Assembly (NCBI GenBank): GCA_023440965.1 | Contig: JAEZRC010000007.1 | Location: 372,001-436,000 of the forward strand | Length of the DNA stretch: 64,000 nucleotides | Source: Bacillota bacterium | Lineage (GTDB): Bacteria; Bacillota; Clostridia; Oscillospirales; Ruminococcaceae | Direction of reading: 5' to 3' | Shown here: in pieces, positions 17,460 to 26,180 of the stretch | How the letters are laid out: every line of letters starts with the position of its first letter | How positions within the stretch are numbered: position 1 is the stretch's first letter | Notes under the pieces: model-generated | Told to the model about the DNA's origin: nothing | Database searches by the model: none | The model's input: the letters and a program-made list of their open reading frames with translations, nothing else | Program-made: the position numbers and the translations under genes

Positions 17460-17486
17460 ACCCGACAATTAAAGTCGGGTATTTTT
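17460..17486 (+). terminator. Terminator of the WapI-like gene
   Basis: ACCCGAC-AATTAAA-GTCGGGT followed by ATTTTTAC; perfect 7-bp GC-rich stem directly after the stop. Confidence 0.85.
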
Positions 17487-17904
17487 ACTTCTCTTCCTTA
17501 TTAAGCTGTTCAAGCACATCCTTCAACTTCTGTGGTATTGGCAAGCCTATCACTGACACATTCTCAAGAATTGAAATGCCCTCATTTGAGAGATAAAAAA
17601 AGACAACTGCTGTTCTTACAACGTTGCCTTCTCCTAATATCTTTGTATCAATTATACTTCCAACCCCGACAAGCAAAAATATCAGCACCTTTTTGGCTAT
17701 ACCCTTAAAACCTATCTCACTTGAAAGTTTTTTCTGTGAAATACCAACCATCACACCAGTTATGTAGTCAATGATAACAAATACAATCAGTGCATACAAA
17801 AAGCCATCCACGCTGCCACCGGGGCTCCCGGCTCCTAAGAAACTTCCTATAACTCCACCGATAGCCGTAACAACTATCTGAATCCAATTCCAAACTTCTT
17901 TCAT
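17485..17904 (-). CDS. Phage holin, toxin-secretion/lysis family
   Basis: 139 residues with three or four hydrophobic segments: 'IVVTAIGGVIGSFLGAG', 'GFLYALIVFVIIDYITGVM', 'VLIFLLVGVGSIIDTKIL' and 'VVFFYLSNEGISILENV'. The 'IDYITGVMVGI' and 'FYLSNEGISILEN' motifs are hallmarks of the Phage_holin_4 family (Cph1/BhlA-related). It forms membrane lesions that release the amidase encoded two genes downstream. The charged C-terminus ('LKDVLEQLNKEEK') faces the cytoplasm. Its stop abuts the convergent terminator. Confidence 0.9.
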   Translation of the reverse strand: MKEVWNWIQIVVTAIGGVIGSFLGAGSPGGSVDGFLYALIVFVIIDYITGVMVGISQKKLSSEIGFKGIAKKVLIFLLVGVGSIIDTKILGEGNVVRTAVVFFYLSNEGISILENVSVIGLPIPQKLKDVLEQLNKEEK

Positions 17905-17918
17905 AAAATACCTTCTTT

Positions 17919-19235
17919 CTAATTTATTGTTACTTTACTTGAACCCTTTCCGCCGGTTATCTGACTCAAATAATCCTTCAGCAACGGCTTGCCTTTTCGC
18001 CCTGAACTGTCAACAGTGAACTCAGTATAGAAGCCTTTCTGCCCAAGCGTGTGTTTGATATTCGTTACTGTCCCAACTATCTCATCACCCATTTTAATCT
18101 CATCACCGATAACCATTTGTGGAGTAAACTTTGATGCAAAGGTTTCAACTCTGCCAGAATTTGAAATACTTATTGCAAGATTGTTTGCATAACTTTTAAG
18201 TTCCTCTAGGCTTGTCCCATCAGGAACAGTGACATACAAGGTCTTATGTGACGGTGTAACCCATAGCTTGTGAGGTGGTAAATCAACAACAATACTGTTT
18301 AATGGTTCTTTACAGGAAACACAAAGCTTAGTGTAAGTGTTCTCGTCAGAATATTCTGTGCTGTAATCAAAACAAGTCTTGTCACGCTCAAAAATATAGG
18401 TTGATGCAAGATCAAACCTTGCGTCATCACTTCTTGATATGCCGACAACCCCGTCAGCATTTTCAGCTATCTTCCAGTTATTCAAAAGCTTTATTACTTC
18501 TGTTATTCCATCTAAGAGTGTAGTCTGTGGCTCAAAAGACAAGCTCCACACCTTGCCACTGTCACCGACAAAGAAATCTTGAATTTCTGCAAGTCTTAAT
18601 ATCTCCTCCAGATTGAGCTGTAAGCTACCTTTATTAAAACTGTTATTCTCGTCGAATGTCTGTTCCTTTAAAAGCTTGCCGATTGAATTTCTTGCACTTA
18701 CTGATAATTCATTCTTAGGAATAGATGTTGAAACTCTGTCAATGAAAAATATGCCAAGCAGTACTTCCTCACTGTCACCAAGGGATATGTAAACTTCAAG
18801 CTTTGCATTTGGAGCAACTATGGAGCGTCCACGTTTAAGCAAATATCCGTTTATATTCTGAAAACTAAAGCTTGCAGAAGTTACAGGCGTATCCTTTGAA
18901 AGCGTAATGCTCCCGTCAAGTACAGTATGAGAAATATCTGTCGGTAACATATACATAACAAACTTGTGGTTATTATCACTGCTCCAGAAACCATACCCGC
19001 CATAATGAGCGACCTTTTTAAGCTGAGGGAATGAAACATTATCATCAGGTGACATTCGCCCCTTTTCTTTCCATAAGAGATTATCATAAAGCCCCAGTTC
19101 AGGGAAAGCAACCTTCCCACAAACATCATTGCTACTATTTAAATATATAACCCTGAATCCGTTGTCCATCATGTGCAGAACCTGAGGAAAAGAACCCATC
19201 CCAAGGTTTTCTGTATTTTCAAATTCAAGTATCAT
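17919..19235 (-). CDS. Phage tail-tip/baseplate hub-like protein
   Basis: 438 residues from ATG 19235, one base after the upstream stop; an ORF extending to 19289 only overlaps the previous gene. The N-terminal half has 'FPQVLHMMDNGFRVIYLN' and 'LLKRGRSIVAPNAKLEVYIS' followed by 'FIDRVSTSIPKNELSVSARN'. The C-terminal third ('FASKFTPQMVIGDEIKMGDE', 'GTVTNIKHTLGQKGFYTEF') resembles the OB-like and tail-hub domains of gpD/gp27-type baseplate proteins. It likely sits at the tail tip, linking tape measure and fibres, as its position before the holin suggests. It has no recognisable peptidase motif. Confidence 0.6.
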   Translation of the reverse strand: MILEFENTENLGMGSFPQVLHMMDNGFRVIYLNSSNDVCGKVAFPELGLYDNLLWKEKGRMSPDDNVSFPQLKKVAHYGGYGFWSSDNNHKFVMYMLPTDISHTVLDGSITLSKDTPVTSASFSFQNINGYLLKRGRSIVAPNAKLEVYISLGDSEEVLLGIFFIDRVSTSIPKNELSVSARNSIGKLLKEQTFDENNSFNKGSLQLNLEEILRLAEIQDFFVGDSGKVWSLSFEPQTTLLDGITEVIKLLNNWKIAENADGVVGISRSDDARFDLASTYIFERDKTCFDYSTEYSDENTYTKLCVSCKEPLNSIVVDLPPHKLWVTPSHKTLYVTVPDGTSLEELKSYANNLAISISNSGRVETFASKFTPQMVIGDEIKMGDEIVGTVTNIKHTLGQKGFYTEFTVDSSGRKGKPLLKDYLSQITGGKGSSKVTIN

Positions 19236-19236
19236 G

Positions 19237-20745
19237 TTAGCCTCGCTCAAACTGAACAGAAAAACCGAAGTCAAGCACCCAGTTTTCATTCTTCATTGGC
19301 CTATCTATTTTGCATTCCATTTCAATACTTGCTCCGTCAGGGGGTGGGATTGTGAAAACAAGTCCGGGAGTGCAATATCCAAGCAGAACATTTGGTATCG
19401 TGTTTGTGTAAAGAGTATATAAGCTGTTTGTAGATAGCCTGAAGTATCTTGCTGTAACCGGATCAAAGGTTTCGTTGCAAGATATTTCATAAATAGAACT
19501 GAAAGTATGATTGTATATTGTCTGCCAGCTTGCATTGTCATCAGAGTATTCAAGCTTAACAGACATACTTCCTGAACCCGACCAGTAAGCAAGTGATTTT
19601 TCTATTATCTTAAAGGTGTTTACTGTAACAGGTTCTTTAAAATCAAGTACTATCGGCTTGCTTGAGTCAAAAGCCTTTCCGTCATATACCTGTGAAATTC
19701 TCCAGCCGAAAATGTCTGATTTACTATACGGAGAGGTTCGAACTCCTATTCTCTCAAAGTTACTTTCATCTGATGATAAAAACATCTGTGGATATTGAGC
19801 TGAGTTGTTATCATAATCAATTGTGTAGTCAATATTTCTTTGCTTGGTAACTCCATTAACTCTTATCACTTCAGAGTTTTCCACTATCTTCGGTATAGGA
19901 CAATTAAACTCGACAGTTTCACCATCACCCGTGCCAACAGGAATATTGGATAACGCAACCTCAGGGAAAATATCTGCGTTGGGTAATTTCCACGCAGCAT
20001 AATTTGGTGAGCCTATTGCATTTATTAGATTTCCGTTTGCCTCGTTATAGTTAAAACGGACATTAGATATAGTCCACTTCTTATTGACGTTATCACCATT
20101 GACATACAGATTTGTCTTTGCTAAAACAGCCGTTTTAGTCAGGTCATCAGCTGTTTTAATAGAATTAAGTGCTCCTAAAACAACACTTGCATTCTGATAA
20201 GTATCCTCAAGAACACCAGAAATTATATGACTATTTTCGGGTGTGGGGAGAACATAGCTTTCATCATTCTGACTTATTGTAAGATAAAAGGTAGAGTAAA
20301 TTGTAATAACATCTGTGTCAGTTTTTTCAATGGCTATCTGATTGCCCTCACTGTCCTTAAGCATTGAGTGAGTGACTAAATCTGTTGTATATGTGCTACC
20401 GGCAAGACCGACTTCAGTTATTTTCGCACCGACATAGTCAGCAGGTGAAAGAACAATTGACCTCTTTATATAACTCAGAGGATACGCTTTTTTTGTTTCA
20501 ACAACTGTAGTTGACTTTGCTCCTAAAAAAGTAAATAGCTGAGTTCGCTCAATTGTTGGTGTGCCTGTTCCAGTTCCTACATGAATGCAAGTGAACTTAC
20601 TCTGCTTGTATATAAGCTTGTAGAAAAACTTATCAAGAATAATATTGTATGAAACAGCACTCTGCTTTAACTCATTGGTTTTACTATCCCTGACCTCAAT
20701 GTCAAAACGGTTGTGGATTATTGGTTTTATTGTAATTAAAATCAC
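19237..20745 (-). CDS. Tail fibre/tip protein with discoidin-like module
   Basis: 502 residues. The C-terminal region, about 320-470 ('PIVLDFKEPVTVNTFKI', 'VKLEYSDDNASWQTIYNHTF', 'FDPVTARYFRLSTNS'), has the jelly-roll pattern of F5/8-type-C carbohydrate-binding domains. The N-terminus ('HNRFDIEVRDSKTNELKQ') is a tail-attachment region. It probably binds the host surface glycan. The first in-frame GTG (20745) lies directly on the SD (AGAAAGG). ATT 20736, nine bases after AAAGG, could be the true start, a possible further non-AUG case in this phage. Confidence 0.65.
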   Translation of the reverse strand: MILITIKPIIHNRFDIEVRDSKTNELKQSAVSYNIILDKFFYKLIYKQSKFTCIHVGTGTGTPTIERTQLFTFLGAKSTTVVETKKAYPLSYIKRSIVLSPADYVGAKITEVGLAGSTYTTDLVTHSMLKDSEGNQIAIEKTDTDVITIYSTFYLTISQNDESYVLPTPENSHIISGVLEDTYQNASVVLGALNSIKTADDLTKTAVLAKTNLYVNGDNVNKKWTISNVRFNYNEANGNLINAIGSPNYAAWKLPNADIFPEVALSNIPVGTGDGETVEFNCPIPKIVENSEVIRVNGVTKQRNIDYTIDYDNNSAQYPQMFLSSDESNFERIGVRTSPYSKSDIFGWRISQVYDGKAFDSSKPIVLDFKEPVTVNTFKIIEKSLAYWSGSGSMSVKLEYSDDNASWQTIYNHTFSSIYEISCNETFDPVTARYFRLSTNSLYTLYTNTIPNVLLGYCTPGLVFTIPPPDGASIEMECKIDRPMKNENWVLDFGFSVQFERG

Positions 20746-20750
20746 CCTTT

Positions 20751-22100
20751 CTAGACTGGTTGTTCTCCAACCTTAATTGCTGATAATGTGCATTCAATAT
20801 TTGTTCTCAAATTAAAATCTTCTATGTATGTATTATCTGAATAAATGACTTGTTTTGCTGAAAATGTTTTGATAATTAAGCTTGAAATTACAGTTTCATT
20901 ATCGGCCTCGATCGCCTCAGGTGAAAAACGAATTATTGTTTCTGAAACTGAAAGATACGACGTATCAGGTGGCTTGAAGAATAGTCCACTTGAACCCAGA
21001 ACTGTAACTTCCACAGCAATATTCTTTGACAGCGCATCTATTGTTTTAAAAGACATCTTGTTGCCACTCACAGCAATATCTGTAATCTCCGTCTGCGGTG
21101 TAATAGTAAGACCTTTAAAGCCTTTATCTACAAGAGGATAACTGAATGTTGCCTCATAGCTTACACTGTCTGTTCTTTTGGTTAAAATAACTTCAAGTGC
21201 TGGCCTTTCCTTGTAATATTCAATAACACAGTTACTTGTTGGAGTATCTGTGACAAGTGTTTCGTCCTGAACATAAGCATACAGATATTTAATGGGAATA
21301 TATTTTATCTCACACTTATTGACCTCAGCATAGGCGGTTTCAGGTCGCACACTCTGTCCGGCATAGGTGCGTTTTGAAAGTGTGTAGGTTATCTCTCCAT
21401 TGTTTTCTGTAATGAACCCCACTCTGAAATCATTTGTACGAAAAACACAAAGAGAGGTGTTGCCAATCCCAAGTGGCGTGACCTCTCTTTCAGTTTCCCA
21501 TATATTATTGCAGAATGCTCTATAATACACTTTTCCTGATTTTATATATCCGATTATCAGTCCTTGGTCGAGTGATACATCATCGTGTGACTGCCAACCT
21601 CGACAAGCTGAAATCTGTGAAACACCAGCCGCAAGCTGAGTTTTTGTTGTACTGTCATACCAATGCTGTACAAAAAGATTATTGCTGTTGTCAATATAAA
21701 AAACAAACGGGTACTCCTCGGTTCTGAGGTAGTACCATTTTTTCTTTTCGTCCAGACACCATTCACCGTTATATTCGATAGCGACTTCTTTTGCATTCCC
21801 GAGCAACCATTGTTTGACCCAAGGCTTTTCTAAATCCGTGGGAAAGTCCCGCCTATAAATATTTGATATTCCATTGTCAATACAGATTGCATACGCAACA
21901 GAAGGAGTATTCTCCCCCTCAATCTGACGGATTGCAACATCACCGAAGTTTGCAGGAATATCCTTATGTATATCTTCTGAAATTAAGGTGTTACAGCTTG
22001 CCTGAGTTGCAATGAGCCTTAAATTCGGCTTTGAATTTGTGCTGTCAGCCTGAATGTTCTGTAATAGCTTATTCTTTAATTCCTGTGGTAAATATCTCAT
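20751..22100 (-). CDS. Phage tail protein, fibre-associated
   Basis: 449 residues, SD AGGAG before ATG 22100. The start 'MRYLPQELKNKLLQNIQADS' is helical; the rest is beta-rich with WD-like strands ('QGLIIGYIKSGKVYYRAFCN', 'FRTNDFRVGFITENNGE'). It lies between the small tail protein and the discoidin-like fibre, so it is likely part of the adhesion device. I do not recognise a named family. A beta-propeller-like middle region (about 130-270) could bind receptor sugars. Confidence 0.6.
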   Translation of the reverse strand: MRYLPQELKNKLLQNIQADSTNSKPNLRLIATQASCNTLISEDIHKDIPANFGDVAIRQIEGENTPSVAYAICIDNGISNIYRRDFPTDLEKPWVKQWLLGNAKEVAIEYNGEWCLDEKKKWYYLRTEEYPFVFYIDNSNNLFVQHWYDSTTKTQLAAGVSQISACRGWQSHDDVSLDQGLIIGYIKSGKVYYRAFCNNIWETEREVTPLGIGNTSLCVFRTNDFRVGFITENNGEITYTLSKRTYAGQSVRPETAYAEVNKCEIKYIPIKYLYAYVQDETLVTDTPTSNCVIEYYKERPALEVILTKRTDSVSYEATFSYPLVDKGFKGLTITPQTEITDIAVSGNKMSFKTIDALSKNIAVEVTVLGSSGLFFKPPDTSYLSVSETIIRFSPEAIEADNETVISSLIIKTFSAKQVIYSDNTYIEDFNLRTNIECTLSAIKVGEQPV

Positions 22101-22435
22101 TCGTCTTTCTCCTGGGCAAGTGTAATGACAGTTTTGTAGTAATTTCTCGTGACATTATCAAAGTCTTTAAGAGTTGTAATCCTCCCCCAAAACACACCTT
22201 TTTCAAGTTCAACCTTTAAAAGTGATGCCTTATCTTCTGCAAACATCAGCTTTTGCATACCTTGTTCATCAACATAGGCTGTAATTTCATAGCTAATGTT
22301 TGGTTGACCTATTCTTTGAATGTGAGTTGCTCCATCAAGAGTTTTCTGAATTGTTTTTGTTACATCTTGTTTGGTTGAAATGCTGATATACGGCGTAATT
22401 TCTTCATTTGTATCCATATTTAAAAGAACAGCCAC
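22097..22435 (-). CDS. Small phage tail protein downstream of the tape measure
   Basis: 112 residues. It overlaps the tape-measure stop by one base and the next gene by four (ATGA), so translation is coupled. 'GATHIQRIGQPNISYEITAY' and 'LEKGVFWGRITTLKDFDNVT' suggest a compact beta protein. Position corresponds to distal tail proteins or tip adaptors in Siphoviridae. I do not recognise a precise family. Confidence 0.65.
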   Translation of the reverse strand: MAVLLNMDTNEEITPYISISTKQDVTKTIQKTLDGATHIQRIGQPNISYEITAYVDEQGMQKLMFAEDKASLLKVELEKGVFWGRITTLKDFDNVTRNYYKTVITLAQEKDE

Positions 22436-24693
22436 TATACACGCACTTCCTTTCGAAGTTCTCCGATGATAATATCAACAATTCCAGAAAGAACTCCACT
22501 ATCATTAACTCCCTCAACACGAATAACACCTGTATGATTGATAGTATTTAAGTTTTTGCCAGCACCAGTTACATTTGCATTTACATCAAAGTTTGTAGGG
22601 ATTGCATTTTTCATATCCCTTTCAACTCCGTTCATGGCATCGGTGAAACCTACACCAAGCCCAGCTCCCATATTTTCACCGATCCCGGCAAAAACAGTAG
22701 ATGGTGAGTGTATTCCGAGAAAATCTTTTGCTCCGTCTACAATTCCACCGAAAAAGCCTGAAACCTTATCACCAATCCAACTACCCATTGATTTTATACC
22801 CTCCCACAAGCCTTTAACTATGTCAACTCCGATTTGTGTTACCGAAGCAACGGCAGAGCCCAGTCCTGTGAGTAGTGCTGAGATAATCTGTGGGATACTT
22901 GCTACAAGCTGAGGAATTGCATGTATCAAACCCGCTGCAAGCTGAACTGTGAGCTTTATACCCATTTCAATAATTAACGGGAGATTGTTGGTTATGAAGT
23001 TAATAATTGTTGTAATTATTTGAGGCAAGGCTTCAATCAGCTTTGGTAGGGCATTTAAAAGTCCCTGAGTCAGTCCTTCAATTATTTTGAAGGCAGCATC
23101 AAGGATTTTATCCATATTATTCAGTAAGACTTCTACAATAAGGATAATTGCCTCAATAATAGCTGGTATCAGTTCAGGTAAGGCATCAGCTATTCCTAAT
23201 GCGAGGGTTATAACCATTTGAATTGCTGCTTCAACCAGTGCTGGAAGATTTTCAATTATACCATTAAGCAATGCCATAACCAGTTGCAGAGCGCCTTCTG
23301 TTATTTGAGGAAGTGCTGAAATCAAGCCTTGCAAAAGTGTCATAACTATTGAAACTGCACTGTCGATTATAAGAGGAAGGTTATCAATTATCGCACCGCC
23401 AATTGCACTAACAATTTTCATTCCAACCTGAACTAATTTAGGGAGGTTTTCCATAACCATATTGGCTATTCCACCGACTGCTTTTCCAATAACTTCACTA
23501 ATTTTGTTAAAGTCCCCACCAGCTGCAGCAAGTCCACTTGTGAAATCGCCAAGAAGTGAAACTCCATCATCTGCAAGGGTCTGAAGTTGAGGTAAAAGCA
23601 CAGTTCCAAGCACACGTTTTGCCGCTTCGCTTCCTTGTTTCAGCCTTTGAACACTATCATCAAATTTCCCGAGGCTATTAAGCGTATCATCACTCATAAC
23701 AGCGCCCATACGTTTTGCTTCATCTGTAAGCTTTGCCATACCAGCCGAGCCTTGAGCAATGAGTGGATTTAATTCTCTAGCTGACTTACCGAAAATCTGC
23801 ATTGCAAGAGCATCACGTTCGGTTTCGTTTGATATTTTTCCGAGAGCATCTATGGCTTGCCAGTAAACACTTTCACCGTCTTTTAGATTGCCATGAGCAT
23901 CAGTTACCGTAATTCCCAACTTTTTATATGCCTCAGCAGTTGCTTTAGAGCCATCTTTTGCACTCGCCATACTTTTAATATTTTTGGACATGGTTGAAGT
24001 TACAGTTTCTAATGGTGTGTCTATTAATTCTGCCGCATATTTATATGCCTGCAAGCTTTGTGTTGACATTCCAGTTACAGTTGATTGAGTTAAAATCTCA
24101 TCAGCGTACTCGGAAGCACTAACTGTCATATTAACAAGTGATTTTCCTGCAGAAACGGCGGCAGCACCGATTGCGGCCACTCCGGCAGCAAAACCAACAC
24201 TGATTTTACCAAGAGCACCACCCAATTTAGAAAAACTGCCGTCCGACTTATCAGCCGTATCAGCAGTTTTTTTCAAAGCTTTATTAAATTGTTCGCTCTC
24301 ATTTTCAGCACTGTTAAACTCATTTGTTGTTTTCTCAAGGGCATTGTTGTTACCTTTTAGTTCACGTTCCATTCCATTGAGTTCTGCTTGTGCTTTATTA
24401 AGCTGTATTTGCCAGTTTTGCGTACGTTTATCATTTTCACCAAAAGACTTACTTGCATTTTCAAGTGCTTTTTGGAGTGTTGAAATCTTATCTTTTTGTG
24501 TGTCAATGGACTTATTTAGCACTTCATTTCTTGCTGTTAATCCCTGTATTGAATTATCATTTTTATCGAACTGGCTTGTTACGAGTTGCATTTCAGAGCC
24601 TAAAACTTTAAAAGATTGGTTGATATCTTTAAGGGCATTTTTAAATTCTTTTTCGCCTTCTATGCCGATTTTTAAGCCGAAATTGTCGGGCAT
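22435..24693 (-). CDS. Tail tape-measure protein
   Basis: 752 residues. N-terminal coiled coil (about 1-150) from 'LKIGIEGEKEFKNALKDINQ'; then an alanine/glycine-rich membrane-active region ('VGFAAGVAAIGAAAVSAGKS', about 165-190), the 'GLTARNEV' and 'LGITVTDAHGNLKDGESVYW' parts typical of phage minor tail/TMP proteins, and a long hydrophobic section (about 400-640) built of repeats such as 'IENLPALVEAAIQMVITLAL'. The repeat number would set tail length. The C-terminus ('VSGFFGGIVDGAKDFLGIHS', 'PSTVFAGIGENMGAGLGVG') is the conserved TMP end. SD AAGGAGGTG before ATG 24693. A relic of its N-terminus is at 903-1085 and a duplicated start at 25431-25470. Confidence 0.93.
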   Translation of the reverse strand: MPDNFGLKIGIEGEKEFKNALKDINQSFKVLGSEMQLVTSQFDKNDNSIQGLTARNEVLNKSIDTQKDKISTLQKALENASKSFGENDKRTQNWQIQLNKAQAELNGMERELKGNNNALEKTTNEFNSAENESEQFNKALKKTADTADKSDGSFSKLGGALGKISVGFAAGVAAIGAAAVSAGKSLVNMTVSASEYADEILTQSTVTGMSTQSLQAYKYAAELIDTPLETVTSTMSKNIKSMASAKDGSKATAEAYKKLGITVTDAHGNLKDGESVYWQAIDALGKISNETERDALAMQIFGKSARELNPLIAQGSAGMAKLTDEAKRMGAVMSDDTLNSLGKFDDSVQRLKQGSEAAKRVLGTVLLPQLQTLADDGVSLLGDFTSGLAAAGGDFNKISEVIGKAVGGIANMVMENLPKLVQVGMKIVSAIGGAIIDNLPLIIDSAVSIVMTLLQGLISALPQITEGALQLVMALLNGIIENLPALVEAAIQMVITLALGIADALPELIPAIIEAIILIVEVLLNNMDKILDAAFKIIEGLTQGLLNALPKLIEALPQIITTIINFITNNLPLIIEMGIKLTVQLAAGLIHAIPQLVASIPQIISALLTGLGSAVASVTQIGVDIVKGLWEGIKSMGSWIGDKVSGFFGGIVDGAKDFLGIHSPSTVFAGIGENMGAGLGVGFTDAMNGVERDMKNAIPTNFDVNANVTGAGKNLNTINHTGVIRVEGVNDSGVLSGIVDIIIGELRKEVRV

Positions 24694-24755
24694 GGTGGGT
24701 CACCTCCTTGCTTTTGGGTATAAGAAAAGACACCCTCACGAATGAGGATGTCTTA
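24681..24755. repeat. 75-bp direct repeat, copy 1 (tape-measure start plus terminator)
   Basis: About 94 percent identical to 25431-25505 at an offset of exactly 750 bases. It contains the tape-measure start codon, its SD and the upstream terminator. The two copies bracket the toxin-antitoxin cassette. Confidence 0.9.
24727..24754 (-). terminator. Terminator of the toxin-antitoxin cassette
   Basis: AAGACA.CCTCA-CGAA-TGAGG.TGTCTT stem (one mismatch) followed leftward by TTTTCTT; ends the toxin transcript just before the tape-measure SD. Confidence 0.8.
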
Positions 24756-24760
24756 AAAAT

Positions 24761-25054
24761 TTATATATTGAAATTTGTCTTGCCATTAATAATTGCGTGT
24801 ATTTCAACTGTATTTTCATTTACTGTATAAAAAACAAGGTAATTATCAACAGTTAGTTTTCTGTATATTAAATCCGAAATTGAGGTTTTATATTCTTCAT
24901 ACATAAAAGGATGTTTTTCTAGATTTTTAATTTTCTCAATTATTCTGTCATATTGCTTAAGTGCAGTGCTTGGATAATACTTAGCAAGATAATCTATCAT
25001 TTCTGACAAATCTTCTTTTGCACAATGCAACATTACAATTCTATATTCTTTCAC
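24761..25054 (-). CDS. RelE/ParE-family toxin
   Basis: 97 residues, starting with GTG 25054, which overlaps the antitoxin stop by 14 bases. 'MLHCAKEDLSEMIDYLAKYY', 'IIEKIKNLEKHPFMYEEY', 'IYRKLTVDNYLVFYTVNENT' and 'VEIHAIINGKTNF' form the standard RelE/ParE fold, including the conserved Arg of 'YRKL' and 'YLVFY'. RelE members cleave mRNA on the ribosome and ParE members poison gyrase; sequence alone does not decide which. With the antitoxin it would stabilise the prophage or block superinfection. Its near-twin at 1875-2167 is broken. Confidence 0.9.
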   Translation of the reverse strand: MKEYRIVMLHCAKEDLSEMIDYLAKYYPSTALKQYDRIIEKIKNLEKHPFMYEEYKTSISDLIYRKLTVDNYLVFYTVNENTVEIHAIINGKTNFNI

Positions 25055-25313
25055 TGAGTTGTTTCCTCATTTCACTTGAAACTTCATCAAAAGAATATCT
25101 AACATCTGTTTCTTTCGATTCCGCAGATGCCTTGAGTAGTTTTTGGTTAATAAAGTTATCAGACACTAATTTTTCATAAGCTTCAACACTCATTACAACC
25201 ATATCACCATAACCGTTCTTTGTCAGAAATACAGGCGAATTGTTTTCATGCACAAGCCTTGAAATATCTGAAAAATTATTTCTTAATTCTGAAACAGGTC
25301 TTATATCAGGCAT
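25041..25313 (-). CDS. Phd/YefM-family antitoxin
   Basis: 90 residues, ATG 25313, nearly identical to the orphan copy at 2154-2426 (differences S/A51 and E/K68). The N-terminal Phd fold binds the operator at 25342-25370; the C-terminal tail ('DVRYSFDEVSSEMRKQLSER') wraps the toxin. First gene of the pair, as usual, which keeps antitoxin ahead of toxin in translation. Confidence 0.92.
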   Translation of the reverse strand: MPDIRPVSELRNNFSDISRLVHENNSPVFLTKNGYGDMVVMSVEAYEKLVSDNFINQKLLKASAESKETDVRYSFDEVSSEMRKQLSERI

Positions 25314-25341
25314 ATTATCACCCCTTAATTATTATAGCTAT

Positions 25342-25370
25342 ATTTTATCATAATTATGATAAAATTGCAA
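25342..25370 (-). promoter_or_regulatory. Antitoxin promoter/operator (copy 2)
   Basis: -35 TTGCAA (25370-25365), 17-base spacer, -10 TAAAAT (25347-25342), within AT-rich inverted repeats shared with copy 1. Confidence 0.65.
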
Positions 25371-25391
25371 CAATAATTATTTTGCACAACC

Positions 25392-25470
25392 TTTTCAATA
25401 CTTAACTCACATTTTAGCTTTGAAAGACTGAATTGTCGGGCATGGTGGGTTACCTCCTTGCTTTTGGGCA
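25392..25470 (-). pseudogene. Fusion relic: aborted tape-measure start joined to tail-chaperone 3' end
   Basis: Leftward: SD AAGGAGGTAACCCACC, then ATG CCC GAC AAT as in the real tape measure, but the frame ends after MPDNSVFQS. It then continues into sequence matching the last ~35 bases of the chaperone extension. It is the scar of an insertion that duplicated both neighbours. Confidence 0.7.
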
Positions 25471-25505
25471 TAAGAAAAGACACTCTCACGAATGAGAATG
25501 TCTTA
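25431..25505. repeat. 75-bp direct repeat, copy 2
   Basis: See copy 1 at 24681-24755. Differences are a handful of single transitions. It carries its own terminator hairpin at 25477-25504, ending the upstream GTG-started gene pair. Confidence 0.9.
25477..25504 (-). terminator. Terminator of the unknown gene pair
   Basis: AAGACA..TGTCTT hairpin, duplicate of 24727-24754, located just after the stop at 25517. Confidence 0.75.
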
Positions 25506-25516
25506 TAAAATGCTAT

Positions 25517-25780
25517 TTACCAAAGATTATTTCTTATTTTTGTATCCATTAAAATTGAATAAATGTATGATGGGGCTTGTAAATGTTGAACTGGTATGGT
25601 ATTTTCGAGAGGAACAAATAGTAAAGCTTTTTCTATTTCTGTTTTAGAAATACTTCGGTTTGTTGTACTTAAAATAATTGAAGAACCTCTCACCTCATAA
25701 GCAAATTTTTTCCCTCTAATTTGAGTAAATTCTTGTCCTTCACAATCAATTATACGTTGCCAAACTAAATCAATATTCAC
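25517..25780 (-). CDS. Unknown small protein, second gene of a cassette
   Basis: 87 residues from GTG 25780, chosen because GGAGG lies seven bases upstream; the ATG at 25807 has no SD. Sequence: 'DLVWQRIIDCEGQEFTQIRG', 'KFAYEVRGSSIILSTTNRSI', 'EIEKALLFVPLENTIPVQHL', 'APSYIYSILMDTKIRN'. The pattern of a short beta sheet followed by helices ('S.TNR.IS...IEKAL..VPL') is one I have seen in small cargo proteins, but I cannot name a family. It is paired with the gene just upstream under one promoter and terminator. Confidence 0.7.
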   Translation of the reverse strand: MNIDLVWQRIIDCEGQEFTQIRGKKFAYEVRGSSIILSTTNRSISKTEIEKALLFVPLENTIPVQHLQAPSYIYSILMDTKIRNNLW

Positions 25781-25813
25781 TATTAATCCTCCAGTCAAAA
25801 TATACATTATGCA

Positions 25814-26146
25814 TTATATACCCAGAATTGTAAACATTCCATATTCTTGCAAAACTTTATTTATCCACGGCTTAATTTCATTAAGTACTGCTTTTGCCTC
25901 TATACTTAATTTCTCCGAATAAGACAACACCTTTTCCCATTGTGCTCGATTTATTTCTGTAATTCCATACGGATCATAATCTTCATTACATTCATTAAAA
26001 GCCTTAAAAAGCTCTAGCTCAGTGAAAATATCTTCATGCAAAAATAAAGATGTTTTATTCCAGTATGTTTTATTGTCCCATTTTCCCCTGTAAAATTCAT
26101 GATAGCATGTCCCAACGCAATCTTTTGCTAAACGAAAGTATTTCAC
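25814..26146 (-). CDS. Unknown protein, first gene of a cassette
   Basis: 110 residues from GTG 26146 with GAGGTG upstream. It is rich in Trp/Tyr and acidic: 'FYRGKWDNKTYWNKTSLFLH', 'LELFKAFNECNEDYDPYGIT', 'AKAVLNEIKPWINKVLQEYG'. The size and acidity are like those of immunity proteins or antitoxins, but no motif proves it. It forms a two-gene moron with 25517-25780, between tail chaperone and tape measure. Confidence 0.65.
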   Translation of the reverse strand: MKYFRLAKDCVGTCYHEFYRGKWDNKTYWNKTSLFLHEDIFTELELFKAFNECNEDYDPYGITEINRAQWEKVLSYSEKLSIEAKAVLNEIKPWINKVLQEYGMFTILGI

Positions 26147-26180
26147 AAGCTACACCTCTATATCTTGGCTTATATAAGAT

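Noticed and set aside
19237..22100. Diversity-generating retroelement in the tail-fibre region
   Set aside because: No reverse transcriptase, no template/variable repeat pair and no C-type-lectin ending were found in or near the fibre genes.
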